A stretch of 64,000 nt of DNA from Bacillus marinisedimentorum (GTDB lineage Bacteria > Bacillota > Bacilli > Bacillales > Bacillaceae_O): assembly GCF_001644195.2 (NCBI RefSeq), contig NZ_LWBL02000011.1, forward strand, positions 1 through 64,000, written 5' to 3'. The translations under genes and the position numbers were made by a program. Of the stretch, positions 44,385 to 53,402 are shown one piece after another (positions within the stretch are counted from its first letter, which is position 1; the number at the start of each line of letters is the position of its first letter). The notes beneath the pieces were generated by a model that saw only the letters and a list, made by a program, of their open reading frames with translations, had not been told where the DNA came from and ran no database searches.

Positions 44385-44450
44385 CGGAGTCCCTCCCCCT
44401 TTTGTATGGCTGCATAAGTTTCATACTTCGGTTTTTTGGCAAGACCAAAA

Positions 44451-44570
44451 GCGCAAGGCGCCCGCTTAGCGGCGTACGCATAAGCGGGGGGTCCCGCAGG
44501 GAAGTGCTCTTTTCTCCCGGAGGGGATCACCGCTTATGACGATAGCCGCTGGCGCCTGGAGCTGGACGAT
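44451..44570 (+). repeat. interspersed repeat R1, full-length copy
   Basis: GCGCAAGGCGCCCGCTTAGC at the left and GGCGCCTGGAGCTGGACG at the right frame the element. Similarity with the copy at 51244 goes on beyond the right end (GATTCTCTTCTGGCTTTTTA and CATTTCCTTAAC), so a longer segment of about 80 bases is shared between those two loci. Confidence 0.85.
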
Positions 44571-44621
44571 TCTCTTCTGGCTTTTTATCCACTGCGCTTA
44601 AATTTTATCATTTCCTTAACA

Positions 44622-44652
44622 ATCAAAAAGGCCCCGTTCAATAGGGGCCCTT
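44622..44652 (-). terminator. rho-independent terminator
   Basis: The stem AAAAGGGCCCC / GGGGCCTTTTT on the minus strand ends the small gene at 44653. Confidence 0.8.
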
Positions 44653-44919
44653 TTAAATCGATTCGTTTATTTTATATCCTTTTCCTGTTAACTCTGACAA
44701 AATCTCATTGAATTTCTTTGATTTTTTCACTTTTGTTTTATCATATAAAAATTCGACAGGTTTATGTCGTTCCAGGTTGTTCTGTCCATAGTTCAAAAGC
44801 TTTGTATCGAGCGTCGCCCGGTACACAGGAGATACTGTTAAGGCAGTCTGCCTGGTTGCAGTTGTGCGGTTCGCATATTGCGTATATTGGTCATGATTGA
44901 TTGGTAAGATGTAACCCAT
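44653..44919 (-). CDS. hypothetical 88-aa protein
   Basis: This small soluble protein begins MGYILPINHDQYTQYANRTT and ends with a basic KKSKKFNEILSELTGKGYKI helix. The start follows GAGGAGGCGGGGG. It is monocistronic with its own terminator. The family is not recognised, although similar short proteins are common in Bacilli. Confidence 0.65.
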   Translation of the reverse strand: MGYILPINHDQYTQYANRTTATRQTALTVSPVYRATLDTKLLNYGQNNLERHKPVEFLYDKTKVKKSKKFNEILSELTGKGYKINESI

Positions 44920-45142
44920 TTCCCCCGCCTCCTCATTTCCTACTAATTACTTATTTACCCTTTTCCAGCCAGATTCAACCCTCTTTTTATCAAAAAATAC
45001 CTGTTACGATAACTTATGATTTGATAAGATTAAACTTGTCGTTTCACCGAAAAAGGGCTATTCAGCATTCTACCGTCAGTGATGGTGCACGCCTTACCAT
45101 ATTATTCGCTTCTTGGCCGCGTTTTTTGAGGAGGTGCCGTCC

Positions 45143-47479
45143 ATGAAAACGGCAAAACGGAACTATTCAATTATTCATTTACATACAATTCCCCGTGAAG
45201 ATTATCAGTCCATCCACGAAGAAAGCATGAGGGGCGGACTGTCATGCCCTGTCTGCGGAAAAGAAGTGCGTCTCCACCTCGGCATTACCCGTGAGCCGCA
45301 TTTTTATCATCCGGGCAATGTGGAACAGAATCACCTTTGTACAGCCGAAATAGATGATTCGGAACCGTTTGAAAATCGTAAGGAGCCGGAAGCTGCCGAA
45401 ACAAAAACACCATCTTCCGGCGGCTTCTCGCTTCCGAAATCACGGGCAATCGGTCAGACCGCGAGTGATTCTGCCAAAACGGTGTGGAAGCCTTCAAAGC
45501 CGCTGACAGGGCTTCCTCCGTACCGTAAGCCTGATGTATCGCCTGCAGTTGTTGCCGACCATTATTTCCAGCTTTTAACGGAGCATGGTGTGTTCCTTGA
45601 TGAAGAGCAATGGGAGGCGGTTTCACATACAGAAGGCCCGCTCCTTGTGTTCGCCGGGGCCGGGAGCGGCAAAACAAGGGTCCTAACGGCAAGGACGGCA
45701 TATATGATTTGCGAGAAGGCAATCAACCCTGCTTCCATCATGCTTGTCACCTTTACCGCGAAGGCATCCAAAGAAATGAAGAAGCGGATTGCCGGTTACC
45801 CCGGCCTTTCGCAATCCTCCCTCCGCTCTTTAGTCGCAGGTACGTTCCACAGCATCTTTTATAAAATCCTTGCCCATCATGAATCCGAAAAATGGCAGTC
45901 TTGCAACTTGCTGAAGTGGGAATGGCAGCGTGAAAAAATCATCAAAGAAGCCGGTCGTGAACTTGATCTTGATGAGAAGGAATTCGCATTTGATGCAGCG
46001 CTCCAGCAAATCGGGTACTGGAAAAATTCCCGGATGCTTCCGGCGGACATAAAGCCGGATGATCAGTGGGAAGAACGGGCGGCTTTTTTATACAAACGGT
46101 ATGAGGAGGCGAAAAAACAAAAAGGCTGGTTTGATTTTGATGATATGCTCTCCGGGTGCTATGAGCTGTTGTCTGAAAATAAGGAACTGCTTGAAAAGTA
46201 TCAGCAGCGGTTTCAGTATTTCCTTATTGATGAATTTCAGGATATTAACAGGATCCAATATGATATCATCAAACTTCTATCCAGCCATACAGGCAATGTA
46301 TGTGCAGTCGGCGATGATGATCAATCGATTTACGGCTTCCGCGGCAGCGAGCCGGCGTATATCCTGAATTTCCCGCGTGATTTCGCCAACACACGCACCG
46401 TGACGCTCGATCAGAATTACCGGTCTGCTCACCCTGTCGTTTCCGCTGCCAATGAAGTCATCTGTTTGAATAAGAACCGTAAAGACAAACGGATGCAAGC
46501 CCGATATGACAACCAAATGCCTCCAGTCGCATTTTATCCTCATGATGAAGAGGAAGAGGCTACAATGATTGTGACGGATATGAAAGAAAAGATTCAAAAC
46601 GGAGTACGGCCAAGTGAATTCGCGATTCTCTACCGGACGCATTCCGCCTCGCGCGCAATGTTCGAGCGGCTTGCCCAGTCCAATCTTCCTTTTGTAGTGG
46701 ATAGGGATGCGGAATCATTTTATGAGCGGAGGATGGTGCGGACAATGCTTGCGTATATGCGGCTGAGTCTGAATCCTGATGACAGCAAGGCGATGAGTGA
46801 TCTATTGATGGCGCTGTTCATCAAGCGTTCCGCCCTTCGTGACTTGAAGGCTTCGAGCATATTGGAGGATTGTTCCATGCTCGATGCACTGCAGGAGCTT
46901 GACAGCATCCATCCGTTTCAGAAAAAGAAACTGAAGAAAATCATTCCGCTGTTTTCCAAATTGAAGACCCTTGCACCAGTAGCCGCCATCAGCATGATCG
47001 AGCAGGAGATGGGGTTTCAGGATTTCATAAAGAAAAGCGGGAATGAAGGCAATACGATTGAAAAAGGATCCGATGATATCCGCGATTTGAAGGTCGTTGC
47101 CAAAAAGTTCCCGGCGATTGCCGATTTGCTTGCTCACGCTGACCACATGACAGCGATGAACGACGAAATGAAAAAGCTCAGCAAACAATTTGAAGACGCC
47201 ATACAGTTATCCACCATCCACCGTTCCAAAGGCCTTGAATACGAACATGTATATATTCTAGGGGCAGCAGAAGGAGGCCTTCCGCATGACCATGCCCTCG
47301 AATCATGGCGCAACGGCGATGACATCGCCCTCGAAGAAGAACGCCGCCTCCTCTACGTCGCCATGACCCGAGCCAAAGAATCGCTTACCCTCTCCATCCC
47401 TGAAAGGCGCCGCGGCAAAGCCGCCAACCCATCGCGATTCTTGAAACACCTGCTGCGCGGGACAGTTGTGAAGAAATGA
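45143..47479 (+). CDS. yjcD: UvrD/Rep-type DNA helicase (YjcD)
   Basis: This 778-aa protein has an N-terminal Cys/His cluster (CPVCGKEV, then HFYHPG and HLC, residues 35-70) that resembles the start of CoiA-like proteins. The helicase starts near residue 150. It has Walker A AGAGSGKT, Walker B IDEFQD, GDDDQSIYGFRG and a late TIHRSKGLEYEHV, all typical of superfamily 1A. A C-terminal VAMTRA motif is present. It probably unwinds DNA in repair or recombination. The start follows GAGGAGGTG. Confidence 0.93.
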   Translation: MKTAKRNYSIIHLHTIPREDYQSIHEESMRGGLSCPVCGKEVRLHLGITREPHFYHPGNVEQNHLCTAEIDDSEPFENRKEPEAAETKTPSSGGFSLPKSRAIGQTASDSAKTVWKPSKPLTGLPPYRKPDVSPAVVADHYFQLLTEHGVFLDEEQWEAVSHTEGPLLVFAGAGSGKTRVLTARTAYMICEKAINPASIMLVTFTAKASKEMKKRIAGYPGLSQSSLRSLVAGTFHSIFYKILAHHESEKWQSCNLLKWEWQREKIIKEAGRELDLDEKEFAFDAALQQIGYWKNSRMLPADIKPDDQWEERAAFLYKRYEEAKKQKGWFDFDDMLSGCYELLSENKELLEKYQQRFQYFLIDEFQDINRIQYDIIKLLSSHTGNVCAVGDDDQSIYGFRGSEPAYILNFPRDFANTRTVTLDQNYRSAHPVVSAANEVICLNKNRKDKRMQARYDNQMPPVAFYPHDEEEEATMIVTDMKEKIQNGVRPSEFAILYRTHSASRAMFERLAQSNLPFVVDRDAESFYERRMVRTMLAYMRLSLNPDDSKAMSDLLMALFIKRSALRDLKASSILEDCSMLDALQELDSIHPFQKKKLKKIIPLFSKLKTLAPVAAISMIEQEMGFQDFIKKSGNEGNTIEKGSDDIRDLKVVAKKFPAIADLLAHADHMTAMNDEMKKLSKQFEDAIQLSTIHRSKGLEYEHVYILGAAEGGLPHDHALESWRNGDDIALEEERRLLYVAMTRAKESLTLSIPERRRGKAANPSRFLKHLLRGTVVKK

Positions 47480-47483
47480 ATTG

Positions 47484-47520
47484 AAATGCCTGGCTATTGC
47501 GTCGCAATTGCCAGGCATTT
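47484..47520 (+). terminator. terminator formed by palindromic repeat R2
   Basis: AAATGCCTGGCTATTGC and GCAATTGCCAGGCATTT pair with one mismatch, directly after yjcD. Confidence 0.75.
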
Positions 47521-47647
47521 TCAGTTGCGCTTTTTCTGCCGAAAACAAAAAGTTTGTCCATTCGCACAAACAGCTTCATGCATTCTGTTTCAAAAACCGC
47601 TCTAACTATGCACATAATAAAAACAGGCTTGCTAAGGAGGAATGAGT

Positions 47648-48667
47648 GTGGGACTTCGATTAAGTGTCCTTGACCAGTCACCGGTCTTAAGAGGAGATAC
47701 AGCACGAGATGCATTACTGCAAACGACAGAGCTTGCAAGAAAGGTAGAGGAACTCGGATACCACCGTTTCTGGGTTTCTGAGCATCACAGTACGCCAAGC
47801 CTTGCCGGCTCTTCACCTGAGGTGCTTATTGCGCACCTTGCCGCCAACACTTCAACCATTCGGATCGGAAGCGGCGGTGTCCTCCTGCCGCATTACAGCG
47901 CCTATAAGGTGGCAGAAAACTTCCGGATCCTTGAGAACTTGCATCCTGGCCGGATCGATCTCGGCATCGGCCGCGCACCCGGCGGCATGCCGAATGTGAA
48001 CCGGGCTCTCCATGACGGCCAGATCCGCAGCGCCGAACGGTATCCGGAACAAATTGATGAACTGCTCGCCTACCTTCGCGGTGAAGATCCCTATATGATG
48101 GGTGTCTACGCAACACCGACAGGGCCATCGATCCCTGAGTTATGGTTTCTAGGCTCAAGCGCAGCCAGCGCACTCCTTGCAGCTGAAATCGGCGCGTCTT
48201 TCACTTTCGCACATTTTATCAATTCACAAGGAGGCATGCTTGCGACCGATCGGTACCGATCCCGTTTCAGGCCTTCCGGACTGAACAGCGAACCGAAAAC
48301 AAGTGTCAGTGTTTTCACGATTGCGGCTGATACCGAGCAGGAAGCGGAACGTCTCGCATCGAGCCTCGATCTCGCCCTGCTTCTTATTGAACAGGGTAAA
48401 TCAAAGAACGGTTTTCCGCCGCCTGAAGAAGCACTGTCCTATACGTACAGCCCGTTTGAACGAGAGCGCGTGAGGGAAAACCGGAACCGTATGGTAGTCG
48501 GCGATGCCGCTCAAGTGAAGCAGCAGCTTGAAGAATTGGCAAAAGCATACGGGACTGAAGAAATAATCATCAACACGATTACATATCCTTTTGAAGAAAG
48601 GATCCGGTCATACGAACTTCTTGCCGACGCCTTCAGTTTGAACAATAATGAACAGGAGGGAAATTAA
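47648..48667 (+). CDS. luciferase-like flavin monooxygenase
   Basis: This 339-aa protein belongs to the LLM flavin-dependent family (MsnO8-like group). It begins GLRLSVLDQSPV and has FWVSEHHSTPSLAGSSPEV, GSGGVLLPHYS and DLGIGRAPGG. GTG at 47648 is preferred, being seven bases after AAGGAGG. The ATG at 47642 is too close. It is coupled to the yhfK-like gene with no gap. Confidence 0.9.
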   Translation: MGLRLSVLDQSPVLRGDTARDALLQTTELARKVEELGYHRFWVSEHHSTPSLAGSSPEVLIAHLAANTSTIRIGSGGVLLPHYSAYKVAENFRILENLHPGRIDLGIGRAPGGMPNVNRALHDGQIRSAERYPEQIDELLAYLRGEDPYMMGVYATPTGPSIPELWFLGSSAASALLAAEIGASFTFAHFINSQGGMLATDRYRSRFRPSGLNSEPKTSVSVFTIAADTEQEAERLASSLDLALLLIEQGKSKNGFPPPEEALSYTYSPFERERVRENRNRMVVGDAAQVKQQLEELAKAYGTEEIIINTITYPFEERIRSYELLADAFSLNNNEQEGN

Positions 48668-49309
48668 ATGAAAGTACTTGTTATCGGCGCAAACGGCCAG
48701 GTAGGGAAACACATCGTCAGGCAATTAACGGAAAGCGAGCATGACCCGGTTGCAATGGTGCGTGACACCAACCAGGTGCCCCAATTTGAGGACATGGGTG
48801 CGAAAACCGTTTTAGCAGACCTTGAAAATGATTTTTCCCATGCCTTTTACGGATGTGATGCTGTCATTTTCGCTGCCGGCTCCGGACCGCATACGGGGGC
48901 GGATAAAACGATTCTTATCGACCAGGAAGGTGCGATCAAGTCCATTGATTATGCCAAACAGTTTGGCGTAAAGCATTTCGTCATGCTCGGCTCGATGGGA
49001 TCGGACGCACCGGAAAAAGGCCCTGATTCCATGAAGTTTTATCTATATGCAAAGCGCCGTGCGGATGAATATTTGAAAACATCAGGATTGAACTATACAA
49101 TCATCCGCCCTGGTGCCCTGACGAACACCGAGCCAGACGGAAAAGTCGATTTGCGGGAGAACGTCGGCGACCGAACCGGCCGCTCCATTCCACGAGCTGA
49201 TGTGGCACGGGTCCTCGTTGAATCAGTCGGCAAACATAACGTCCGCGGCAAAACCCTTGAGCTACTGGAAGGTGAGAAGGACATCGGAAAAGCAGTCGAA
49301 TCTGTTTAA
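48668..49309 (+). CDS. yhfK: NAD(P)-binding SDR-like protein (YhfK)
   Basis: This 213-aa protein is an atypical short-chain dehydrogenase / NmrA-like protein. The dinucleotide motif is VIGANGQVGKHIV (residues 5-17). YLYAKRRADEYLKTSGLNYT carries the Tyr-Lys region. It starts directly after the monooxygenase stop, with AGGAGGG inside that gene. A joint redox role is plausible. Confidence 0.88.
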   Translation: MKVLVIGANGQVGKHIVRQLTESEHDPVAMVRDTNQVPQFEDMGAKTVLADLENDFSHAFYGCDAVIFAAGSGPHTGADKTILIDQEGAIKSIDYAKQFGVKHFVMLGSMGSDAPEKGPDSMKFYLYAKRRADEYLKTSGLNYTIIRPGALTNTEPDGKVDLRENVGDRTGRSIPRADVARVLVESVGKHNVRGKTLELLEGEKDIGKAVESV

Positions 49310-49331
49310 AGGGGCCCCGCTTGACGAAAAT

Positions 49332-49351
49332 TGCCTGGCAATTGCCAGGCA
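49332..49351. repeat. palindromic repeat R2
   Basis: TGCCTGGCAATTGCCAGGCA is a perfect 20-bp palindrome just after yhfK. Confidence 0.8.
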
Positions 49352-49365
49352 CAAAAACACAAACC

Positions 49366-49396
49366 AAAAACCACCCATCAATCGGGTGGTTTTTTT
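49366..49396. terminator. bidirectional terminator
   Basis: The stem AAAAACCACCC / GGGTGGTTTTT lies between the convergent yhfK and murE-like genes. Confidence 0.85.
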
Positions 49397-49404
49397 GACA
49401 TATT

Positions 49405-50862
49405 CTATACCCGCACCTGCTTTTTCTGCAGCATTTTAATCAGTTCTGCGTCTGATGAAGCGGGGATTTTAAACGTGTTGTGGTAGTTTTCAGGGCCTTT
49501 TCCGGTGATGAGGACCCATTCTCCTTCCTGTGCATTGTTCCATGCGGTCTGTATTGCTTCTGTCCGGTCATGGATGACAGACACTTTCTCAGGTCCTGCC
49601 TTCCCTTTTAAATTCTCAAGATCACTCAGCATTTCTTCCTCCGGCACTCCATTCAAGTCATCAAATGTGAGAATGACTTTGTCACTGTGTTCTATCGAAG
49701 AAAGAACCATTTCTTCCCGCTTGGAAAGATCGCGCTGCCCCCTGAAACCGAAAATATGTGTCACTGCAACAGGCTCAAAGCTGCGGATCGTTTCCAGGAA
49801 AACAGTCAAGGCAGATGGCGTGTGGGCATAATCCACAATGAATTTCCCGCCGTTCGGATGACGATACGTTTCAAATCGGCCCGGCACTCCCGGGAAACAG
49901 CGGAGCGCCTCTAAAATCACTTCCGGCTCAACGCCGATTTGCCTTGCTGTCAAAAATGCAGCCGTCGCATTTTCGATGTTGAATTTTCCAGGGAGCGGTA
50001 TTTTGACATGGCGCAATTCGCCCTTGTCTAGAATATCAAAATTGGCCCCGTTCAAGCTTACTACCTCTTGTAAGACAGTATCATTATTCGGTTCACTTCC
50101 GAATGATGAAACGGACTGCCCTTTTCCTTCCAGCCGGTCAGCAAGCTTCCTCCCCCACGGACAATCACGGTTTACGATCGCCATTCCCTGGTCCTTCATA
50201 TATTCAAAAAGCCTTGCTTTCACTTCAAAGTACTCTTCCATGCTCTTATGGTAATCAAGATGGTCATGGCTGAGATTCGTGAAAACGGCATAATCGAACA
50301 TTTCGCCGCCGACGCGGTCCTGGTCAATCCCGTGGGAAGAAACTTCCATGACGACCGCTTCGTCTTTTGAATCATGCAGCATTTTCTGAAGCGACACAGC
50401 ATCCGGTGTTGTGTTATCCGTTTTTTGCTTTTTGCCATTGATAACATATCCTACGGTTCCAAGCAGCGCACTGGAAATCCCGGCATACTCTAGAATATGC
50501 CGTACCATAAATGAAGTGGTCGTTTTCCCATTCGTGCCGGTGATGCCGATCAGAATGTGCTTATCCGCCGGGTTCCCATAAAATGCCCTGGCCAGCTTGC
50601 CAAGTGCTTTGCGGGCATTGCCTGTCCGGTAATAAGGCACCGGGAGCCCTTCCATTTCCTGTTCCCCGATTACAGCTGCCGCCCCTTTTTGAATGGCGTC
50701 CTCTATGTACTGATGTCCATCCACCTGATACCCTTTAATGGCGACAAAAAGATGGCCGGGCTGCACTTTGCCGGAATGGAAACTGATTCCGCTTATATCA
50801 ACCGGTTCCCTAGAGATTGCCGGTGTAATGTCAAGATCGTGAAATAACTTGGCTAGTTTCAT
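49405..50862 (-). CDS. MurE-like Mur ligase, paralogue with unusual specificity motif
   Basis: This 485-aa protein has the three Mur ligase domains. The ATP site GTNGKTTT is at 109-116. The carbamylated lysine is likely Lys215 (YFEVKARLF). True MurE enzymes carry DNPR (meso-DAP) or DNPA (Lys) near residue 400; here the segment is DDLNGVPEEE (401-410). The normally GGDRD-type motif is GFRGQRDLSKR. It stands outside the dcw cluster. It may attach a different amino acid or act on a different substrate. ATG at 50862 follows AAGGAGA. Confidence 0.85.
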   Translation of the reverse strand: MKLAKLFHDLDITPAISREPVDISGISFHSGKVQPGHLFVAIKGYQVDGHQYIEDAIQKGAAAVIGEQEMEGLPVPYYRTGNARKALGKLARAFYGNPADKHILIGITGTNGKTTTSFMVRHILEYAGISSALLGTVGYVINGKKQKTDNTTPDAVSLQKMLHDSKDEAVVMEVSSHGIDQDRVGGEMFDYAVFTNLSHDHLDYHKSMEEYFEVKARLFEYMKDQGMAIVNRDCPWGRKLADRLEGKGQSVSSFGSEPNNDTVLQEVVSLNGANFDILDKGELRHVKIPLPGKFNIENATAAFLTARQIGVEPEVILEALRCFPGVPGRFETYRHPNGGKFIVDYAHTPSALTVFLETIRSFEPVAVTHIFGFRGQRDLSKREEMVLSSIEHSDKVILTFDDLNGVPEEEMLSDLENLKGKAGPEKVSVIHDRTEAIQTAWNNAQEGEWVLITGKGPENYHNTFKIPASSDAELIKMLQKKQVRV

Positions 50863-51243
50863 GGCTTCTCCTTTTTCTCGCAAAATTAGTAGAGGTTGAT
50901 AATATATTTCGCAAAATCACTGGTTTTCATGTCCACTTTTCAATACCTTTGAATCATTTCCCGCTACAGCAATAAAAATAACCCTTTTTTTTGTAATTGA
51001 GGCAGCCATCATCCTTCTTTTTGCTTACCCTGAAGAATGTTGTTTTAACTTCCTCGAGTCTCCCCCGCACAAAGGAAATGTGGAGCATTTTACAGAAGTC
51101 TCGCTCGTTCGGCCCCGAAACATCATTGTTAATTAAAATTATACTTCAACCTGGCCTTTTCAACAGAGGCAAGGAAAGAGGGAAATGTGAAATTTTCTAT
51201 GTCCTGCCTTCCTGACAAATTAAAGTCCTGTACAGGAACAAAT
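50863..51243. other. non-coding stretch
   Basis: No gene, ribosome site or strong hairpin is visible in these 380 bases between the murE-like gene and repeat R1. Confidence 0.5.
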
Positions 51244-51295
51244 GCGCAAGGTGCCCGCTTATGACGATAACCGCCGGCTCATGGAACTGAACGAT
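51244..51295 (+). repeat. interspersed repeat R1, short copy
   Basis: GCGCAAGGTGCCCGCTTATGACGATAACC shows the same internal deletion, at the same joint, as the copy at 38786. Sequence shared with the 44.5-kb copy continues to about 51350. Confidence 0.8.
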
Positions 51296-51351
51296 TCTCT
51301 TCTGGCTTTTTATCCGCAACGCTTACATTTTATAATTTCCTTAACAGTAAA

Positions 51352-51383
51352 AAAGAAGAGCCCGCATAATGGACTCTTCCCTG
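51352..51383 (-). terminator. rho-independent terminator
   Basis: The stem GAAGAG-CC / GG-CTCTTC with a T run on the minus strand ends the gene at 51392. Confidence 0.7.
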
Positions 51384-51391
51384 CAAACCAT

Positions 51392-51664
51392 TTACCAGAA
51401 CCGGCGCCGTCTCCGCTCAGAACTTTCGTGCTTCAAACCGGAGCTTTCCGGGCCGAGCCCTGAACTTTCATGGCTTTCACGATGATGGCCGCGGCCTGAA
51501 CTTTCGAGACCCCGTTCCGCGCCTCTTCCTCTTCTGCCGCCGAACCATGGATCAAAGCGATCCCTGTGGTGATCCCGGCGCCGTTCACGCGGGCGGATGA
51601 TGACTTCATCTGCATCAACAAATAGACGGTCAACCTTAATGACCCTTTTCTTGTTTTCAGACAT
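51392..51664 (-). CDS. low-complexity Arg/Ser/Glu-rich protein, possible coat protein
   Basis: This 90-aa protein has an ordered start (ENKKRVIKVDRLFVDADEVI). An Arg/His/Gly-rich middle follows, then repeats of HESSGL and PESSGL and a poly-Arg end. It lies beside the CotY/Z-like and CotO genes, which suggests the spore coat. The composition also fits a spore surface protein. The start follows GGGAGGGAA. Confidence 0.6.
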   Translation of the reverse strand: MSENKKRVIKVDRLFVDADEVIIRPRERRRDHHRDRFDPWFGGRRGRGAERGLESSGRGHHRESHESSGLGPESSGLKHESSERRRRRFW

Positions 51665-51881
51665 AATGTTGCATTCCCTCCCCTGCCTATGGCATTGTAC
51701 ACTGTTAACATATTCAGCTACCGTTCCGGCAGTATAGGCTCATATCCAATTTTTCAAGAATTCCTTAATTCCTAAAGAAACTATATGAAGTCGGGACAAT
51801 GACCCACACCATCTGTCTCCCCGTTCATATCCTGTTAGAGACAATAGGTCAATAACTCATGTTAAAGGGAGGAAATCATTT

Positions 51882-52349
51882 ATGGGTTGCCGTAAAGATC
51901 ATGATACAGGTAACTGTGTATGTGACATCGTTAAGGCTATTGCCGATGCACAATCAGATGTGGTGGAAAATTGCTGTGATGTAAGCTGTGAAAAATCAAT
52001 CGAGGATCTTCTAAGTCCTGTTGCAGCAAATGATCTCGATACTGTTCCTTTCATTCTTTTCTGTGAAGGGGACTGCAAGCCTTTTAAAGGCTTCGGTGTA
52101 AGAACAGACAACAGTGATCTCGAATGCTTTGAAAGCTTCATCTTCCGTGTGAAGTCTGTCGATAAAGATTGCTGTGCTCTTCTGGAACTGCTTGATACCG
52201 GTGACGGAAATGCTTGTAAAGATCCATGCGATCAGTTTAAAGGTGATGTGGGAACCGGTGATCTGACCCGCACTGGCATTTGCATTACAGTAGACCTTGA
52301 CTGCTTCTGCGGCATCAGCTGCCTGCCAGCGGTCAGCACAATGGACTAA
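51882..52349 (+). CDS. CotY/CotZ-family spore coat protein
   Basis: This 155-aa protein is rich in cysteine (about 19). It begins MGCRKDHDTGNCVCDIVKAI with the family DIVKAIADAQ segment, and has DTVPFILFCEGDCKPFKGFG and a terminal CITVDLDCFCGISCL. Such proteins self-assemble by disulphides into the spore crust. In B. subtilis cotZ and cotY lie next to cotO and fabI, as here. Only one copy is present. Start follows AAAGGGAGG. Confidence 0.92.
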   Translation: MGCRKDHDTGNCVCDIVKAIADAQSDVVENCCDVSCEKSIEDLLSPVAANDLDTVPFILFCEGDCKPFKGFGVRTDNSDLECFESFIFRVKSVDKDCCALLELLDTGDGNACKDPCDQFKGDVGTGDLTRTGICITVDLDCFCGISCLPAVSTMD

Positions 52350-52358
52350 GGATCAAAT

Positions 52359-52392
52359 AAGAAGACTGCGGATATATTTTCGCAGTCTTTTT
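52359..52392 (+). terminator. rho-independent terminator
   Basis: The stem AAGACTGCG / CGCAGTCTT followed by TTTTT ends the coat gene. Confidence 0.85.
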
Positions 52393-52623
52393 TTCTGTTT
52401 TGGGTTTAAATCGTCAGCAGGAAATTGCTTCGGCGCAAGTGGACAATTTTAAGAATATAGATTGGTTCTATACGCCTCTGTCTTCGCACGATTCAACGTC
52501 CGTAAAGAAAACCCGCCACTTATCGAGCCTTTAGGAGGATGCCGTGATTTTCTAATTCGGTTCGTACAATCCGTCTTCACCTTAGACGGAATTTATACCC
52601 GGCGCAAAGACCTGGTCCCAAAA

Positions 52624-52653
52624 AAACAAGCCCGCATTCTCGGGCTTGTTTTC
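52624..52653. terminator. bidirectional terminator
   Basis: The stem AACAAGCCCG / CGGGCTTGTT lies just beyond the cotO stop. The bases 52393-52623 show no gene. Confidence 0.8.
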
Positions 52654-52659
52654 TGACTG

Positions 52660-53196
52660 TCAATTGAAACTTTTCATCTTGATGTCTCGAATCTCTTCAA
52701 TCCGTATATTCAGATTGCGAGGCGAACCAAAGTGGAAAACCATGATTTTATCTTCCTTTTTAGAGGCTACGATCCCCCGGTAACTGCGTTGTTCAGTCAC
52801 TATTTCACATTTAATCGGCGGGATTCCGAACGGCAAGTTCAGCAAATAATCGATGCGTTCCGGGATGCTCATTTCTTTAAAAGCCAGGCTGTCCTTATGT
52901 GTGTTCTCTTTTTTATGTTTGGAGTCTTCCTTTTGGGAAGCCGTTACCTCTGGTTCTTTATCGGTGTCCGGCTGTTTCTTGTTTTCATCATTTCCTTTTC
53001 CTTTTATCCCTTTTCCATTTTTGGATTCAGCCTTCTTCTGCTTCTGCAATGCTGGTGAATCATTTCCCTGTTTTTCAGGTTCAGCCTGATGCGGGTTCAC
53101 TTTGAAAATGTTCTGCATCCTTTTGGGCGTATTGCCAAAAGACGGCTGATTAATATAAAGCATTGGCCCGTTATTCTTTTCCTTATGAATGCTCAT
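52660..53196 (-). CDS. cotO: spore coat morphogenetic protein CotO
   Basis: This 178-aa protein has a basic, low-complexity Lys/Glu-rich middle (residues 35-110). The conserved C-terminal region carries RIDYLLNLPFGIPPIKCEIV. This is the CotO layout, which controls encasement by the outer coat or crust. ATG at 53196 follows GAGGAGGG. It lies between fabI and cotY/Z as in B. subtilis. Confidence 0.85.
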   Translation of the reverse strand: MSIHKEKNNGPMLYINQPSFGNTPKRMQNIFKVNPHQAEPEKQGNDSPALQKQKKAESKNGKGIKGKGNDENKKQPDTDKEPEVTASQKEDSKHKKENTHKDSLAFKEMSIPERIDYLLNLPFGIPPIKCEIVTEQRSYRGIVASKKEDKIMVFHFGSPRNLNIRIEEIRDIKMKSFN

Positions 53197-53282
53197 CAAA
53201 ACCCTCCTCATGCTTTCATAAGCCATTCTCCATTGACATAGTATGCGGTTATCCGGGAGATGTGCCTAACGCTGATGGAGCG

Positions 53283-53306
53283 ATTGCCAGGCAATTGCCT
53301 GGCAAT
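53283..53306. repeat. palindromic repeat R2
   Basis: TTGCCAGGCAATTGCCTGGCAA is a perfect 22-bp palindrome between cotO and fabI. Its core is the same as in the other R2 copies. Confidence 0.8.
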
Positions 53307-53353
53307 CTCTCCAAACCCCAGTTCCTTGCAACTCTTTCTTTCAGCAGTTTGCA

Positions 53354-53391
53354 TAAAGAAACCCCTGCCGGGTGCCGGCAGGGGTTATGGT
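53354..53391 (-). terminator. terminator of fabI
   Basis: The stem AACCCCTGCCGG / CCGGCAGGGGTT lies just beyond the fabI stop. Confidence 0.85.
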
Positions 53392-53402
53392 GTTGGGTTT
53401 TG

